Shown here: piece after piece, positions 1 through 7,980 of the stretch
Position numbering within the stretch: the stretch's first letter is position 1
How the letters are laid out: each line of letters begins with the position of its first letter
NCBI GenBank assembly: GCA_016125495.1
Contig: WGLQ01000007.1
Coordinates: forward strand, 248,001 to 312,000
DNA from: Hyphomicrobiales bacterium
GTDB lineage: Bacteria; Pseudomonadota; Alphaproteobacteria; Rhizobiales; RI-29
Length of the DNA stretch: 64,000 nucleotides
Reading direction: 5' to 3'
Program-made: the position numbers and the translations under genes
Notes under the pieces: model-generated
Database searches by the model: none
What the model saw: only the letters and a program-made list of their open reading frames with translations
Told to the model about the DNA's origin: nothing

Positions 1-170
1 TCGTCGGCGGCGAGATCGATCGTGCGCTGCAATTCCCCGATCATCGCCAGCGAGAGCGAGTTGCGCTGCTTCGGGCGGTTGAGCGTGAGCTCGAGAACGC
101 CGTCCACGAGCCGTGACAGGACCGCCGGCTGGCTCTCCGTTCCGTTCTCGATCGTCTTGTCTGGCATCAT
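1..170 (-). CDS. enoyl-CoA hydratase/isomerase family protein (N-terminal part only)
   Basis: This gene runs off the left edge and only about 56 residues are visible. After a short leader the protein reads VLELTLNRPKQRNSLSLAMI, the first strand and the NRP.xxNSLS signature of the crotonase fold, which hydrates or isomerises acyl-CoA thioesters. A perfect AAGGAGG (177-183 on the complementary strand) lies 6 bases before the ATG at 170; a second ATG at 167 is also possible. The crotonase, thioesterase, rplM, rpsI order is a familiar alphaproteobacterial neighbourhood. The family is clear; the exact substrate cannot be judged from the N-terminus. Confidence 0.8.
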   Translation of the reverse strand, partial: MMPDKTIENGTESQPAVLSRLVDGVLELTLNRPKQRNSLSLAMIGELQRTIDLAAD

Positions 171-244
171 GACAGGCCTCCTTGGCAAACCACCTGCCGC
201 CGCCGGAACGACCCGTGCGGCCGGCGATCCCGTCCCGCACCCAC

Positions 245-973
245 CTATTGCCGCGCAGCCTCGAGGATGCGCTCGTAATACTCGCGCACGAGCCTGATGT
301 TCTCGGCATTGTCGAGCGCCGGCTGTGTCGAGAGCATGTCTTCGTAGATCTCGATCAATTCCTTGCGCGCCTCTTCGTCGATGCCCGGCTCCTTGCTCAC
401 CTCCTCCATCTGTTCGCGCAGCTTGTCGCGCGGGTCCGTGAACTCCCCGGTCGCCGGATCGATCGCCGTGAAATAGAGGCCGATCGTGTTCTCCACCTCG
501 ATCATGTGCGCAAAGCTCTCGAACCCGGCCTCGCGCGCGATTTCCTCGAGACGCCGCTCGTTATCCGCATCGGCCAGAACCGGCGCGGCGTTGGAGCCTT
601 CATCGGCCTCAACCGCGCCCATCACGACGGCCATCATCTTGGGCCGCGCCAGTATGAAGGCCTCGATGTACGCCGGTGTCAGATCGACGAGGCGAACGTC
701 GTCGAAGAAGGCATCGGACGGGCTGGCGTCATCCTCCTGGAAGGCCTCGTCACCCTCCTCGTCCGCCGTCTCGACACCCTCGCCGGCCGCCACCCGGCCC
801 GTGCCGTACTGCGCCACGACGGGCGCATCGGGCGCGGAAACCACTGCGGAGGCCTCGGCCTCGCCTGGCCCGCCGATCGCGGCCGCTGTCAGCAGCGCCA
901 ACATGACCAGGAACTGGCAGGTCCGCCCCGACCCACCTCGCCACCGCACCTGCTCGACGACCGCCTTGACCAT
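245..973 (-). CDS. exported hypothetical protein
   Basis: The product is 242 residues and I recognise no family. It starts with a signal-peptide-like segment: basic N-terminus, then the hydrophobic stretch QFLVMLALLTAAAIGG, then a small-residue cleavage region around EAEA. An acidic, low-complexity linker follows (about residues 40-75). The rest is a helical domain rich in Glu/Arg with the conserved-looking segments DLTPAYIEAFI and FESFAHMIEVENTIG. It is probably periplasmic. The ATG at 973 is preferred because a GGGTGGGTG stretch precedes it; an in-frame ATG at 1009 has no ribosome site. It lies downstream of the divergent thioesterase and upstream of the crotonase on the same strand, so it may be co-transcribed with the latter. 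Confidence 0.6.
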   Translation of the reverse strand: MVKAVVEQVRWRGGSGRTCQFLVMLALLTAAAIGGPGEAEASAVVSAPDAPVVAQYGTGRVAAGEGVETADEEGDEAFQEDDASPSDAFFDDVRLVDLTPAYIEAFILARPKMMAVVMGAVEADEGSNAAPVLADADNERRLEEIAREAGFESFAHMIEVENTIGLYFTAIDPATGEFTDPRDKLREQMEEVSKEPGIDEEARKELIEIYEDMLSTQPALDNAENIRLVREYYERILEAARQ

Positions 974-1107
974 CTTGCACCCACCCGCTTCATTCGAAGC
1001 ACCGAACATAGCCGAGCCCCGCCCGCTCGCAAGGCCCCGCCGCGCCGTCGGCCGGGGCCAGCTGCGCCGCGGAGAGCACGATTGCGCGAGCGCGAGGAGC
1101 CCGATTG

Positions 1108-1575
1108 GTGAGCGATGACATGAACCCGCCGGCCCGCGCCGTGATGACGGCGAGCGAGGTGGCCCGGCTGCTCGACGAGGTCTTTCCCGAAATCCACGAC
1201 GCCGGCCGCATCTTCGAGGTCGAGGCGATCCGCCCACTCGGCGCCTCTCTGCGCATGCGCTACCATCCTCGTAACCTGAGGCCGGGAGGCACGATTTCGG
1301 GCCCCGCCATGTTCACCCTCGCCGATCTTGCCATGTACGCCGCCGTGCTCGGCGCGATCGGTCCGGTTCCGCTCGCCGTCACCACCAACCTCAACATCAA
1401 TTTCCTGCGCAAACCCCCCGCCCGCGACATGATCGCCGACGTGCGCTTGCTGAAGCTCGGCCAGCGCCTCGCCATCGGCGAGGTGTCATTGTTCGGGGAG
1501 GGTGTCTCCGAGCCCGCCGCGCACGCCACGGCGACCTATTCCATCCCACCGCCCTCCAAGCGGGTCGGCGGATAG
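1108..1575 (+). CDS. PaaI/YdiI-like hotdog-fold thioesterase
   Basis: A 155-residue protein of the hotdog thioesterase superfamily, which hydrolyses acyl- or aryl-CoA esters in the cytoplasm. The region around residues 55-75 reads RPGGTISGPAMFTLADLAMY, the typical PaaI core where GG.xxSGPA.xxLAD leads into the long hotdog helix. The strand TTNLNINFLRKP follows, as in DUF4442/PaaI proteins. The GTG at 1108 is chosen because GAGGAG (1094-1099) lies 8 bases upstream; the in-frame ATG at 1120 is less well placed. It is divergent from the exported hypothetical and sits next to a crotonase fragment, which hints at acyl-CoA metabolism; the substrate is unknown. Confidence 0.8.
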   Translation: MSDDMNPPARAVMTASEVARLLDEVFPEIHDAGRIFEVEAIRPLGASLRMRYHPRNLRPGGTISGPAMFTLADLAMYAAVLGAIGPVPLAVTTNLNINFLRKPPARDMIADVRLLKLGQRLAIGEVSLFGEGVSEPAAHATATYSIPPPSKRVGG

Positions 1576-1647
1576 GAGAAAGCTGAGGTAAATGAATACC
1601 CCACGTCTATATAACTGATTTCAAAGCATTCTTTTTTTCGCTTTTGT

Positions 1648-1676
1648 TTGACAAACGCGTGCGTCGCCCGCTAGAA
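1648..1676 (+). promoter_or_regulatory. probable sigma-70 promoter of rplM-rpsI
   Basis: A perfect -35 hexamer TTGACA (1648-1653) is followed after 17 bases by CTAGAA (1671-1676), in an unusually T-rich island just upstream of rplM. The match to strong alphaproteobacterial housekeeping promoters is good at -35 and moderate at -10. Position, 90 bases before the rplM start, fits a ribosomal-protein operon. Confidence 0.6.
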
Positions 1677-1764
1677 GAGCCCGTCGGCGGACGGATGTCT
1701 CCGCCTCCCCCAATTCGTGACCATCGCGCCCCCGCTGCGGGGTCCAGCAAGCGGAGCCTCCCGC

Positions 1765-2232
1765 ATGAAGACCTATTCGGCCAAACCCGCCGAGATCGAG
1801 AAGAAATGGGTGCTGATCGACGCCGAGGGCCTCGTCGTCGGTCGCCTCGCCGCCCTCATTGCCCGGCGTCTGCGCGGCAAGCACCTGGCGATTTTCACGC
1901 CGCACGTCGATTGCGGCGACAATGTCATCGTCGTCAATGCCGAGAAGGTCGTCTTCACCGGAGCCAAGCGCACCGACAAGACCTATCATTGGCACACCGG
2001 CTATCCGGGCGGCATCAAGGAGCGCAAGGCGCACCAGATCCTGGACGGCCGCTTTCCCGAGCGCGTGATCGAGAAGGCCGTCGAGCGGATGCTTCCGGGC
2101 GGCCCGCTGTCGCGCCAGCAGATGCGCAACCTCAAGATCTACGCCGGTCCGGACCATCCCCATCAGGCCCAGACGCCGACGACGCTCGACGTCGCGGCGC
2201 TGAACCCCAAAAACACCATTCGCGAGAGCTGA
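1765..2232 (+). CDS. rplM: 50S ribosomal protein L13
   Basis: The 155-residue product is L13 from end to end. It begins [20 protein letters not shown], has the conserved [18 protein letters not shown] segment that contacts 23S rRNA, then [15 protein letters not shown] and the [10 protein letters not shown] loop. The length is usual for the family. The ATG at 1765 gives the standard N-terminus; in-frame codons further upstream add residues not found in L13. It forms the usual two-gene operon with rpsI, which starts 49 bases downstream. Confidence 0.98.
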   Translation: MKTYSAKPAEIEKKWVLIDAEGLVVGRLAALIARRLRGKHLAIFTPHVDCGDNVIVVNAEKVVFTGAKRTDKTYHWHTGYPGGIKERKAHQILDGRFPERVIEKAVERMLPGGPLSRQQMRNLKIYAGPDHPHQAQTPTTLDVAALNPKNTIRES

Positions 2233-2281
2233 CCGAGTCCGCATCGCCGCCCGACCCCCGTTACGCCGAAAGTGATCCCCA

Positions 2282-2767
2282 ATGGCAGACACCCCGTCCA
2301 GCTCCCTCGAAGCCCTCGGCCAGCTCGCCGGCGTCGAGAGCGCCCAGACCGCCCCGATCTACCAGCAGAAGCTCGATGCGCACGGCCGTGCCTACGCCAC
2401 CGGCAAGCGCAAGGATGCCGTCGCCCGCGTCTGGGTGAAGCCGGGCAGCGGCAAGATCACCGTCAACAAGAAGGACGTCGTGCAGTATTTTGCCCGCCCG
2501 GTGCTGCAGATGATCCTGCGCCAGCCGCTGGTGGTTGCGGACCGCACCACCCAGTTCGACGTGATCTGCACCGTCGCCGGTGGCGGCCTCTCGGGCCAGG
2601 CCGGCGCCGTCCGGCACGGTCTCGCCAAGGCGTTGACGCTCTATGAGCCGGAATTGCGTCCGGTGCTGAAGCGGGCCGGCTTCCTGACGCGCGACAGCCG
2701 CGTCGTCGAGCGCAAGAAGTACGGCAAGGCCAAGGCCCGCCGCAGCTTCCAGTTCTCCAAGCGCTGA
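2282..2767 (+). CDS. rpsI: 30S ribosomal protein S9
   Basis: The 161-residue product is S9, a head protein of the small subunit whose basic tail reaches the P site. The core begins at [20 protein letters not shown] and ends in the invariant RRSFQFSKR tail. About 35 extra residues precede the core ([20 protein letters not shown]...), an extension common in alphaproteobacterial S9. It lies 49 bases after rplM and is followed by a strong terminator, so the transcription unit appears to be just these two genes. Confidence 0.98.
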   Translation: MADTPSSSLEALGQLAGVESAQTAPIYQQKLDAHGRAYATGKRKDAVARVWVKPGSGKITVNKKDVVQYFARPVLQMILRQPLVVADRTTQFDVICTVAGGGLSGQAGAVRHGLAKALTLYEPELRPVLKRAGFLTRDSRVVERKKYGKAKARRSFQFSKR

Positions 2768-2820
2768 TCCTGGCGTCGGCGCACGACGCCCGCGCGCCAC
2801 GGCGAACACGATTGTTGCAG

Positions 2821-2850
2821 GGCCCGGTGCGAACCGGGCCTTTTTCTTTG
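2821..2850 (+). terminator. rho-independent terminator of rplM-rpsI
   Basis: A perfect 8-bp stem GGCCCGGT / ACCGGGCC (2821-2828 and 2833-2840) closes a GCGA tetraloop and is followed at once by TTTTTCTTT. It sits 54 bases after the rpsI stop codon. Confidence 0.93.
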
Positions 2851-2939
2851 CGCGCGCCCGTATCAAGCTGGCCCGAGCACGAGGTGGCCCCGGCCGTTCC
2901 GGAGTTCCCTTGCCCCGCCCCACGCAACGAGGAGTGCCC

Positions 2940-3608
2940 ATGTCCCGGCACCAGACCCCCCTCACCCCCGAACTGCTCGCCTACCTCGAGCGCATCTCGC
3001 CGGCCGAACCCGCACCGATGGCCGCATTGGCGAGCGCGGCCGACCAGCTCGAGCACGCCAACTGGCGCGCCTCGTCGGCCGAGGCGCGCCTTCTCGCCCT
3101 CCTGGTTCGGCTGATGGGGGCCCGGCGCTGCCTCGAGATCGGAACGTTCGTCGGCTATTCGACACTCTGGATCGCGAGCGCCCTGCCTGCGGACGGCCGC
3201 ATCGTCACCTTCGACATCATGGACGAATACCCCGCCGTCGGCCGCCCGTTCTGGGAGGCGGCGGGAGTTACAGGCCGCATCGATCTGCGCATCGCCCCTG
3301 CGCTCGAGGCCCTGCCCAGCCTCATCGCCGAGGGTGGCCCCGGCAGCTTCGACATGGCCTTCATCGACGCCGACAAGAAGAACTACCCGAAATACTACGA
3401 ACTCTGCCTGGAACTGGTCCGCCCCGGTGGCCTCATCGCCGTCGACAACACGCTCTGGAGCGGCCAGGTGATCGATCCCTCCGACACCTCGAAGGCGACC
3501 GAGGGCATCCGTGCGCTCAACGCCCGCATCGCCGCCGATCCGCGCATCGAGGCAGCGCCCCTCTCGTGCGGCGATGGCCTGACGCTCGTCCTCAAGCGGG
3601 GCGCCTGA
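2940..3608 (+). CDS. class I SAM-dependent O-methyltransferase (Methyltransf_3 family)
   Basis: A 222-residue relative of catechol/caffeoyl-CoA O-methyltransferases. The SAM-binding strand and glycine loop are seen as CLEIGTFVGYSTLWIASALP (around residue 62). The metal-binding AFIDADKKNYPKYYE (around 140) and RPGGLIAVDNTLWSGQV (around 163) carry the conserved Asp residues for the divalent cation. The start at 2940 has GAGGAG five bases upstream. The acceptor is unknown. It stands alone between the rpsI terminator and a convergent glycosyltransferase. Confidence 0.88.
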   Translation: MSRHQTPLTPELLAYLERISPAEPAPMAALASAADQLEHANWRASSAEARLLALLVRLMGARRCLEIGTFVGYSTLWIASALPADGRIVTFDIMDEYPAVGRPFWEAAGVTGRIDLRIAPALEALPSLIAEGGPGSFDMAFIDADKKNYPKYYELCLELVRPGGLIAVDNTLWSGQVIDPSDTSKATEGIRALNARIAADPRIEAAPLSCGDGLTLVLKRGA

Positions 3609-3651
3609 GCAATAAGCGCCTGACCACTCCCTCTTGTCCGGCGCTCGATCA

Positions 3652-4953
3652 CTACGATGCCGGACCCGCCAACAACCCTTCGAGGATGTCGCACGCCCGC
3701 CGGGCGCCGTCCTCGGCCGCAAGCTGCGCTGCCACCGTGCCCGCCGCCCGCGCAAAGTCCGGATTGCCAACGAGGCGCCGGAGGTCGGCCGTCAGCCGCT
3801 CGCCCGTCCACTTGCCCGGGCTCGGCCCCGCAATGCCCGCCCCCAGCGCTTCGACACGCGCGGCCCAATAGGGCTGATCGATCAGGAACGGACAGACGAG
3901 GGTCGGGCGCCCGCAGCGTAACCCCATGGCCGTCGTGCCCGCGCCGCCATGGTGGACGACGGCCGCAACGAGCGGAAAGAGCCGGTCGTGCGGGGCTCCC
4001 GTGATGACATGCACGTTCTCCGGAAGGGCCCGCCCCGAAGCCGCCTCGTCGAGCCCACCCCAGCCGCCGGCGATGATCGCGCGAAGCCCGTTGGCCGCGA
4101 GGGCAGAAAGCCAGAGGTCGAGTGCCTTGCCCGGCTCGCCGAGCGGCATGGAACCGAAGCCGATGTAGACCGGCGGTGGGCCGGCTGCGAGAAAGCGGGC
4201 GAGCCGCGCATCGGGCTGCCATTCGGTGCTGGCAGGAGCCGTGTCCCAGACATAGCCGGTCACATGCACGTGCGCCGGCCAATCCGCTGGCCGCGGCTGA
4301 ACGGCCTCACTGAACGCATAAATGATCGGCAGGGGTGAGCCGTCCGGACGGCTGCGAAGGCTCGCGTGGCTCCGCGCCGACGGCAGACCGAGCAGTTCGC
4401 GCCGCAGCCGGCGCGTGATGCCGCCGAGGAAGAGGTGCTCGGCGCCGAGCATCGCATAGCTCGCCCGGTTCAGGGTGCGGCCGAACGAACGGGTCGAGAT
4501 GGGGAAGATCGGGAAATCCCCCGTCGGCGTCAGCGGCTGGTAGGCGAGCATCGCGGACGGCACACCGAGCGCTTCGGCGATCGAACTCGCGAAGGTGACC
4601 TTGGGATGGAAGACGACGAGGTCGGCGCCCTCGCACGCGGCGACCGCCATGCGGGCTGTGGTCTCGTGCCAGGTCCGGGCGACACGGAGCTGGCCTTTGA
4701 GGTTCGCGAAGGCACCGCGCTCGATGATGGTTCGCGCGACGGGATCCTTCAACAGCAGGCGGATGTCGTCACCCGTGCGCGCGAAGTCGATTCCGCGCCG
4801 GGTCACCATCTCCTCGAAGTTGGCGGGAGCGCCGATCCGGAGCCTGAAGCCGCGATCGCGGAGCCGTACGGCGAGGTTCAGTGCCGGGGCGACGTCCCCG
4901 AGGGAGCCCGTGACGAGGATGACGACGAGGGGAGCGGTCCTGCCAGGCAACAA
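3652..4953 (-). CDS. GT1-family glycosyltransferase (UGT/sterol glucosyltransferase-like)
   Basis: A 433-residue GT-B protein. The N-terminal domain has the GSLGDVAPALNLAVRLRDRG donor-family signature, as in macrolide and sterol glucosyltransferases. The C-terminal domain has YIGFGSMP (around residue 262) and the diagnostic VVHHGGAGTTAMGLRCGRP (around 336), where HHGGAGTT contacts the nucleotide sugar. It probably moves a sugar from a UDP/TDP donor to a lipid or secondary metabolite; the acceptor is unknown. The start is a TTG at 4953 (a second TTG follows) with AAGGAG (4957-4962) just upstream. It is monocistronic and divergent from argC. Confidence 0.85.
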   Translation of the reverse strand: MLPGRTAPLVVILVTGSLGDVAPALNLAVRLRDRGFRLRIGAPANFEEMVTRRGIDFARTGDDIRLLLKDPVARTIIERGAFANLKGQLRVARTWHETTARMAVAACEGADLVVFHPKVTFASSIAEALGVPSAMLAYQPLTPTGDFPIFPISTRSFGRTLNRASYAMLGAEHLFLGGITRRLRRELLGLPSARSHASLRSRPDGSPLPIIYAFSEAVQPRPADWPAHVHVTGYVWDTAPASTEWQPDARLARFLAAGPPPVYIGFGSMPLGEPGKALDLWLSALAANGLRAIIAGGWGGLDEAASGRALPENVHVITGAPHDRLFPLVAAVVHHGGAGTTAMGLRCGRPTLVCPFLIDQPYWAARVEALGAGIAGPSPGKWTGERLTADLRRLVGNPDFARAAGTVAAQLAAEDGARRACDILEGLLAGPAS

Positions 4954-5208
4954 TCGCTCCTTCCCCGATCAATCGTGCCTCGACGCGGCAGCACGCCCGT
5001 TCTAGAGCTTTTCCGGGACTGGGGCTAACCCTCGAGAGCGGATCGACCGACCCCGTCGGGAGACCCTGTGGTTACGTGTCGTCGTCGGACAACCCGCACC
5101 CGCTCACCCGGTCCAGACAGAAGCGTCCTCAGGACGCGCTACGCGACGCGGCGTGAAATCGATCAGTCGTGCCGCGAGGGGGCAAGAGCCGCACTTGAAG
5201 AGGTTATG

Positions 5209-6258
5209 ATGGCCAACCGCAAAACCATCCGCATCGCCGTCATCGGCGCCTCCGGCTACACCGGGGCCGACCTCGTGCGTCGCGCCGCCCGCCACCCGGC
5301 GATCGAGATCGTCGCTCTCGCGGCCAAGAGCAATGCCGGCCGTCCCCTCGCCGAGGCCTTCCCCCATTTCGCGGGCCTCGACCTTCCCGATCTCGTTTCC
5401 GTCGAGGATGTCGATTTCAGCGCCGTCGACGCCGCCTTCTGCGGCCTGCCGCACGCCACCGCCCACGAGATCATCGCCGGCCTGCCGGCGCGCGTGAAGG
5501 TCGTCGACATGTCCGCCGACTTCCGCCTGAAGGACCCGGCCGTCTACGAGGAGTGGTACGGCGTGGCCCACCCCGCGCCGCATCTCTTGGCCGATGCCGT
5601 CTACGGCCTCACCGAGCACTACCGCGAGGCGATCGCTGCCACCCGGCTCGTCGCCTGCCCGGGTTGTTATCCGACCGCGACGCTGCTCGCCCTTCTGCCG
5701 GGCCTCGCCGCTGGCGTCATCGCCCCGGACGATCTCATCATCGACGCCAAGTCGGGGGTTTCGGGGGCCGGCCGGAGCCTGAAACAGAACGTGCTCTTTT
5801 GCGAGGCCGGCGAGGGCCTCTCGCCCTACGGCATCGCCAAGCATCGCCATGCCCCCGAGATCGAGCAGGAGATCGCCCGCGTCACCGGCGGCGACGTGCG
5901 CGTCAATTTCACGCCCCACCTCGTGCCGATGTCGCGCGGTGAACTCGTTACCTGCCACGTGCGCCTCGCGCCGGGCGCGCGGGCCGAGGACCTGCGCGCC
6001 GCGCTCGAGACGAGCTATCGCGGCGAGCCGTTCGTGCACGTGCTGGCCAAGGGCGTCATCCCGGCAACGCAGAATGTGCGCGGCTCGAACGCCTGCCACA
6101 TCAACGTCTTTGCCGACCGCATTCCGGGTCGCGCCATCGTGGTCGCGACCATCGACAACCTCGTCAAGGGCTCGGCCGGTCAGGCCATCCAGAACTTCAA
6201 TCTGATGTTCGACCTGCCGGAGACGATGGGCCTCGAGCAGATCGCGCTCTTTCCCTGA
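5209..6258 (+). CDS. argC: N-acetyl-gamma-glutamyl-phosphate reductase
   Basis: The 349-residue product reduces N-acetylglutamyl phosphate to the semialdehyde with NADPH, the third step of arginine synthesis. The nucleotide loop VIGASGYTGADLVRR is at the N-terminus and the catalytic cysteine is Cys153 in VACPGCYPTATLL. The conserved KSGVSGAGRSLK and FTPHLVPMSRG segments are present, and the length matches ArgC type 1. The second of two adjacent ATGs (5209) is preferred because GAAGAGG ends 5 bases before it. The rpsI-argC vicinity is typical of Hyphomicrobiales. Confidence 0.96.
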   Translation: MANRKTIRIAVIGASGYTGADLVRRAARHPAIEIVALAAKSNAGRPLAEAFPHFAGLDLPDLVSVEDVDFSAVDAAFCGLPHATAHEIIAGLPARVKVVDMSADFRLKDPAVYEEWYGVAHPAPHLLADAVYGLTEHYREAIAATRLVACPGCYPTATLLALLPGLAAGVIAPDDLIIDAKSGVSGAGRSLKQNVLFCEAGEGLSPYGIAKHRHAPEIEQEIARVTGGDVRVNFTPHLVPMSRGELVTCHVRLAPGARAEDLRAALETSYRGEPFVHVLAKGVIPATQNVRGSNACHINVFADRIPGRAIVVATIDNLVKGSAGQAIQNFNLMFDLPETMGLEQIALFP

Positions 6259-6280
6259 ACCGGCTCGCGGGACGTCGTTG

Positions 6281-7435
6281 TCAATCGCGTTCCTCGGCGG
6301 CCGCACCCGCGCCCGCGACGATGCCGCCACCCGGCTCACGCAACACCGCGTGCAGGTTCCAGAGCGCGAGCGCCAGCACCACGAAGGCCCCCGCCTGGTG
6401 CACGAGCCCCAACCAGAGCGGCACGGCCTCCAGCAGCGTCCAAACCCCGAACCCCGCCTGTACGACGAGCCCAACCGCCAGCGCGCCAGCCGCGAACCGC
6501 ACCCGTTGTGAATCGCCGATGTTGCGCCGGACGGCGACGACGTGCGCGAGGCCGAAGGCGAGGAGCACATAGGCCGCCATGCGGTGGTTGAACTGCACCG
6601 TCAGCGCGTTCTCGAAGACGTTGAGCCAGGCCGGCTGCATGGCCAGCAGCCCGTCCGGAATGAAGGCCCCGTCCATGAGCGGCCACGTGTTGTGCGAGAG
6701 GCCCGCATTCATCCCGGCAACCAGTGCACCGAGCAGGATCTGCAGGATGATGCCGACAACCAGGGCGACGCTCGAAACGCGGAGCCAGAGCGGCACGCCA
6801 CCCTGCCAGGCCCCCACACCGCCGAGCGGATCCGAGCGGGGCCGCAACCCGAGTGCCGTCCAGACCAGTGCCGCGAAGATGACGGTGGCGAGCCCGAGGT
6901 GCGCGGCGAGGCGATACTGGCTGACGTCGACCCGATCGCTGAGCCCGCTCTGCACCATGTACCAACCCATGACGCCCTGCAGGCCGCCGAGCGCCAGGAT
7001 CAGGCAGAGGCGCCCGGCGAGACCCGCCGGTATCCGCCGGAGCACCAGCAGAACGAGCAGCGGCAACCCGAAGGCGAGGCCGACGAAGCGGGCGAGCTGA
7101 CGATGCCCCCACTCCCACCAGTAGATGAATTTGAACTCCTCGAGGCTCATACCCTTGTTGATCTGCTGGTACTGCGGGATCTGCCGGTATTTCTCGAAGG
7201 CGTCGTGCCAATCGGCCTCATCGAGCGGTGGGATGGCACCCAGGATCGGCTTCCATTCGGTGATCGAGAGCCCGGAGTCGGTGAGCCGGGTCGCCCCGCC
7301 GACCACGGCGACGGCCAGCACCAGCGCCGCCACGAGGTAGAGCCAGAGGCGAACGAAGCCGGGCCATGCTCGCCGCTCCTGGCGCCCTTCGCGGTCGTCT
7401 GAGCTGGCCGCCACGTCCGCATCGGTCGCGCTCAT
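6281..7435 (-). CDS. ctaA: heme A synthase (COX15/CtaA type)
   Basis: A 384-residue inner-membrane enzyme that oxidises the C8 methyl of heme O to make heme A for aa3-type cytochrome oxidase. Eight hydrophobic segments are visible. The signature VGGATRLTDSGLSITEWKP lies after the first helix, and the heme ligand histidines occur in EWGHRQLARFVG, RLAAHLGLA, VQFNHRMAAYVL and LGLVHQAGAF. This is the longer alphaproteobacterial/mitochondrial form. The ATG at 7435 is fixed by a strong GAGGAGG just upstream; the open frame extends further but without family similarity. It converges with argC, with only 22 bases between stop codons. Confidence 0.95.
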   Translation of the reverse strand: MSATDADVAASSDDREGRQERRAWPGFVRLWLYLVAALVLAVAVVGGATRLTDSGLSITEWKPILGAIPPLDEADWHDAFEKYRQIPQYQQINKGMSLEEFKFIYWWEWGHRQLARFVGLAFGLPLLVLLVLRRIPAGLAGRLCLILALGGLQGVMGWYMVQSGLSDRVDVSQYRLAAHLGLATVIFAALVWTALGLRPRSDPLGGVGAWQGGVPLWLRVSSVALVVGIILQILLGALVAGMNAGLSHNTWPLMDGAFIPDGLLAMQPAWLNVFENALTVQFNHRMAAYVLLAFGLAHVVAVRRNIGDSQRVRFAAGALAVGLVVQAGFGVWTLLEAVPLWLGLVHQAGAFVVLALALWNLHAVLREPGGGIVAGAGAAAEERD

Positions 7436-7681
7436 TCTTCGCCTCCTCGCCGGCTCCGTATCACGTTCGCCAATACCCGGCACGACGACGCGAACGCCGC
7501 ACCCGACAAGCGAACGGCGCACGCCGGGGCGCCGGATCACCGCCACAACCGCCTGCCGCCATCCGACCGCAAGGTCAAGCCGATCCGCGTCTTGCGCCCC
7601 TCTGAGGTTACTCGTGGCAACCGACCCGCAACGCGGTATGCTCCGATGACCCTGTCCGCCCGAACGAGCAAGAAGGCCCAA

Positions 7682-7927
7682 ATGCCCGCACGTCTTCGCA
7701 AGCTGATCGGCACAATCGTGCTGCTCGTCTACATAACCATCTACGCGCTCCTCGCGATGGTCGTTGGCGCGCGCGTACTCGAAGGCGCCTCGGGCGCCGT
7801 GGAGTTCCTCTATTACATGGTCGCGGGGCTCGCCTGGGTGCCGATCGCGGGGCTCCTCGTCACGTGGATGGAGACCGGGCGTTTCCTGCCGGCCCGGCGG
7901 CGCCGCGACGGCAGCGCGACGCCCTGA
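7682..7927 (+). CDS. DUF2842 small membrane protein
   Basis: An 81-residue protein with two transmembrane helices (about residues 6-28 and 36-58) separated by a short loop. The sequence LRKLIGTIVLLVYITIYALL followed by YYMVAGLAWVPIAGLL is the pattern of DUF2842, a family of alphaproteobacterial membrane proteins without known function. The ATG at 7682 has AGAAGG 5 bases upstream; an in-frame ATG at 7646 lacks a site. It is divergent from ctaA, as often seen for this family near heme/oxidase genes. Confidence 0.75.
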   Translation: MPARLRKLIGTIVLLVYITIYALLAMVVGARVLEGASGAVEFLYYMVAGLAWVPIAGLLVTWMETGRFLPARRRRDGSATP

Positions 7928-7980
7928 GCGGCGTTGCCGGAGTGGTCACCTGGCGACCGCGAGCCGCGGGCCGCAGCGTG

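Noticed and set aside
254-1009. ATG at 1009 as start of the exported hypothetical
   Set aside because: No ribosome site; it would put extra residues before the signal peptide. The ATG at 973 is better placed.
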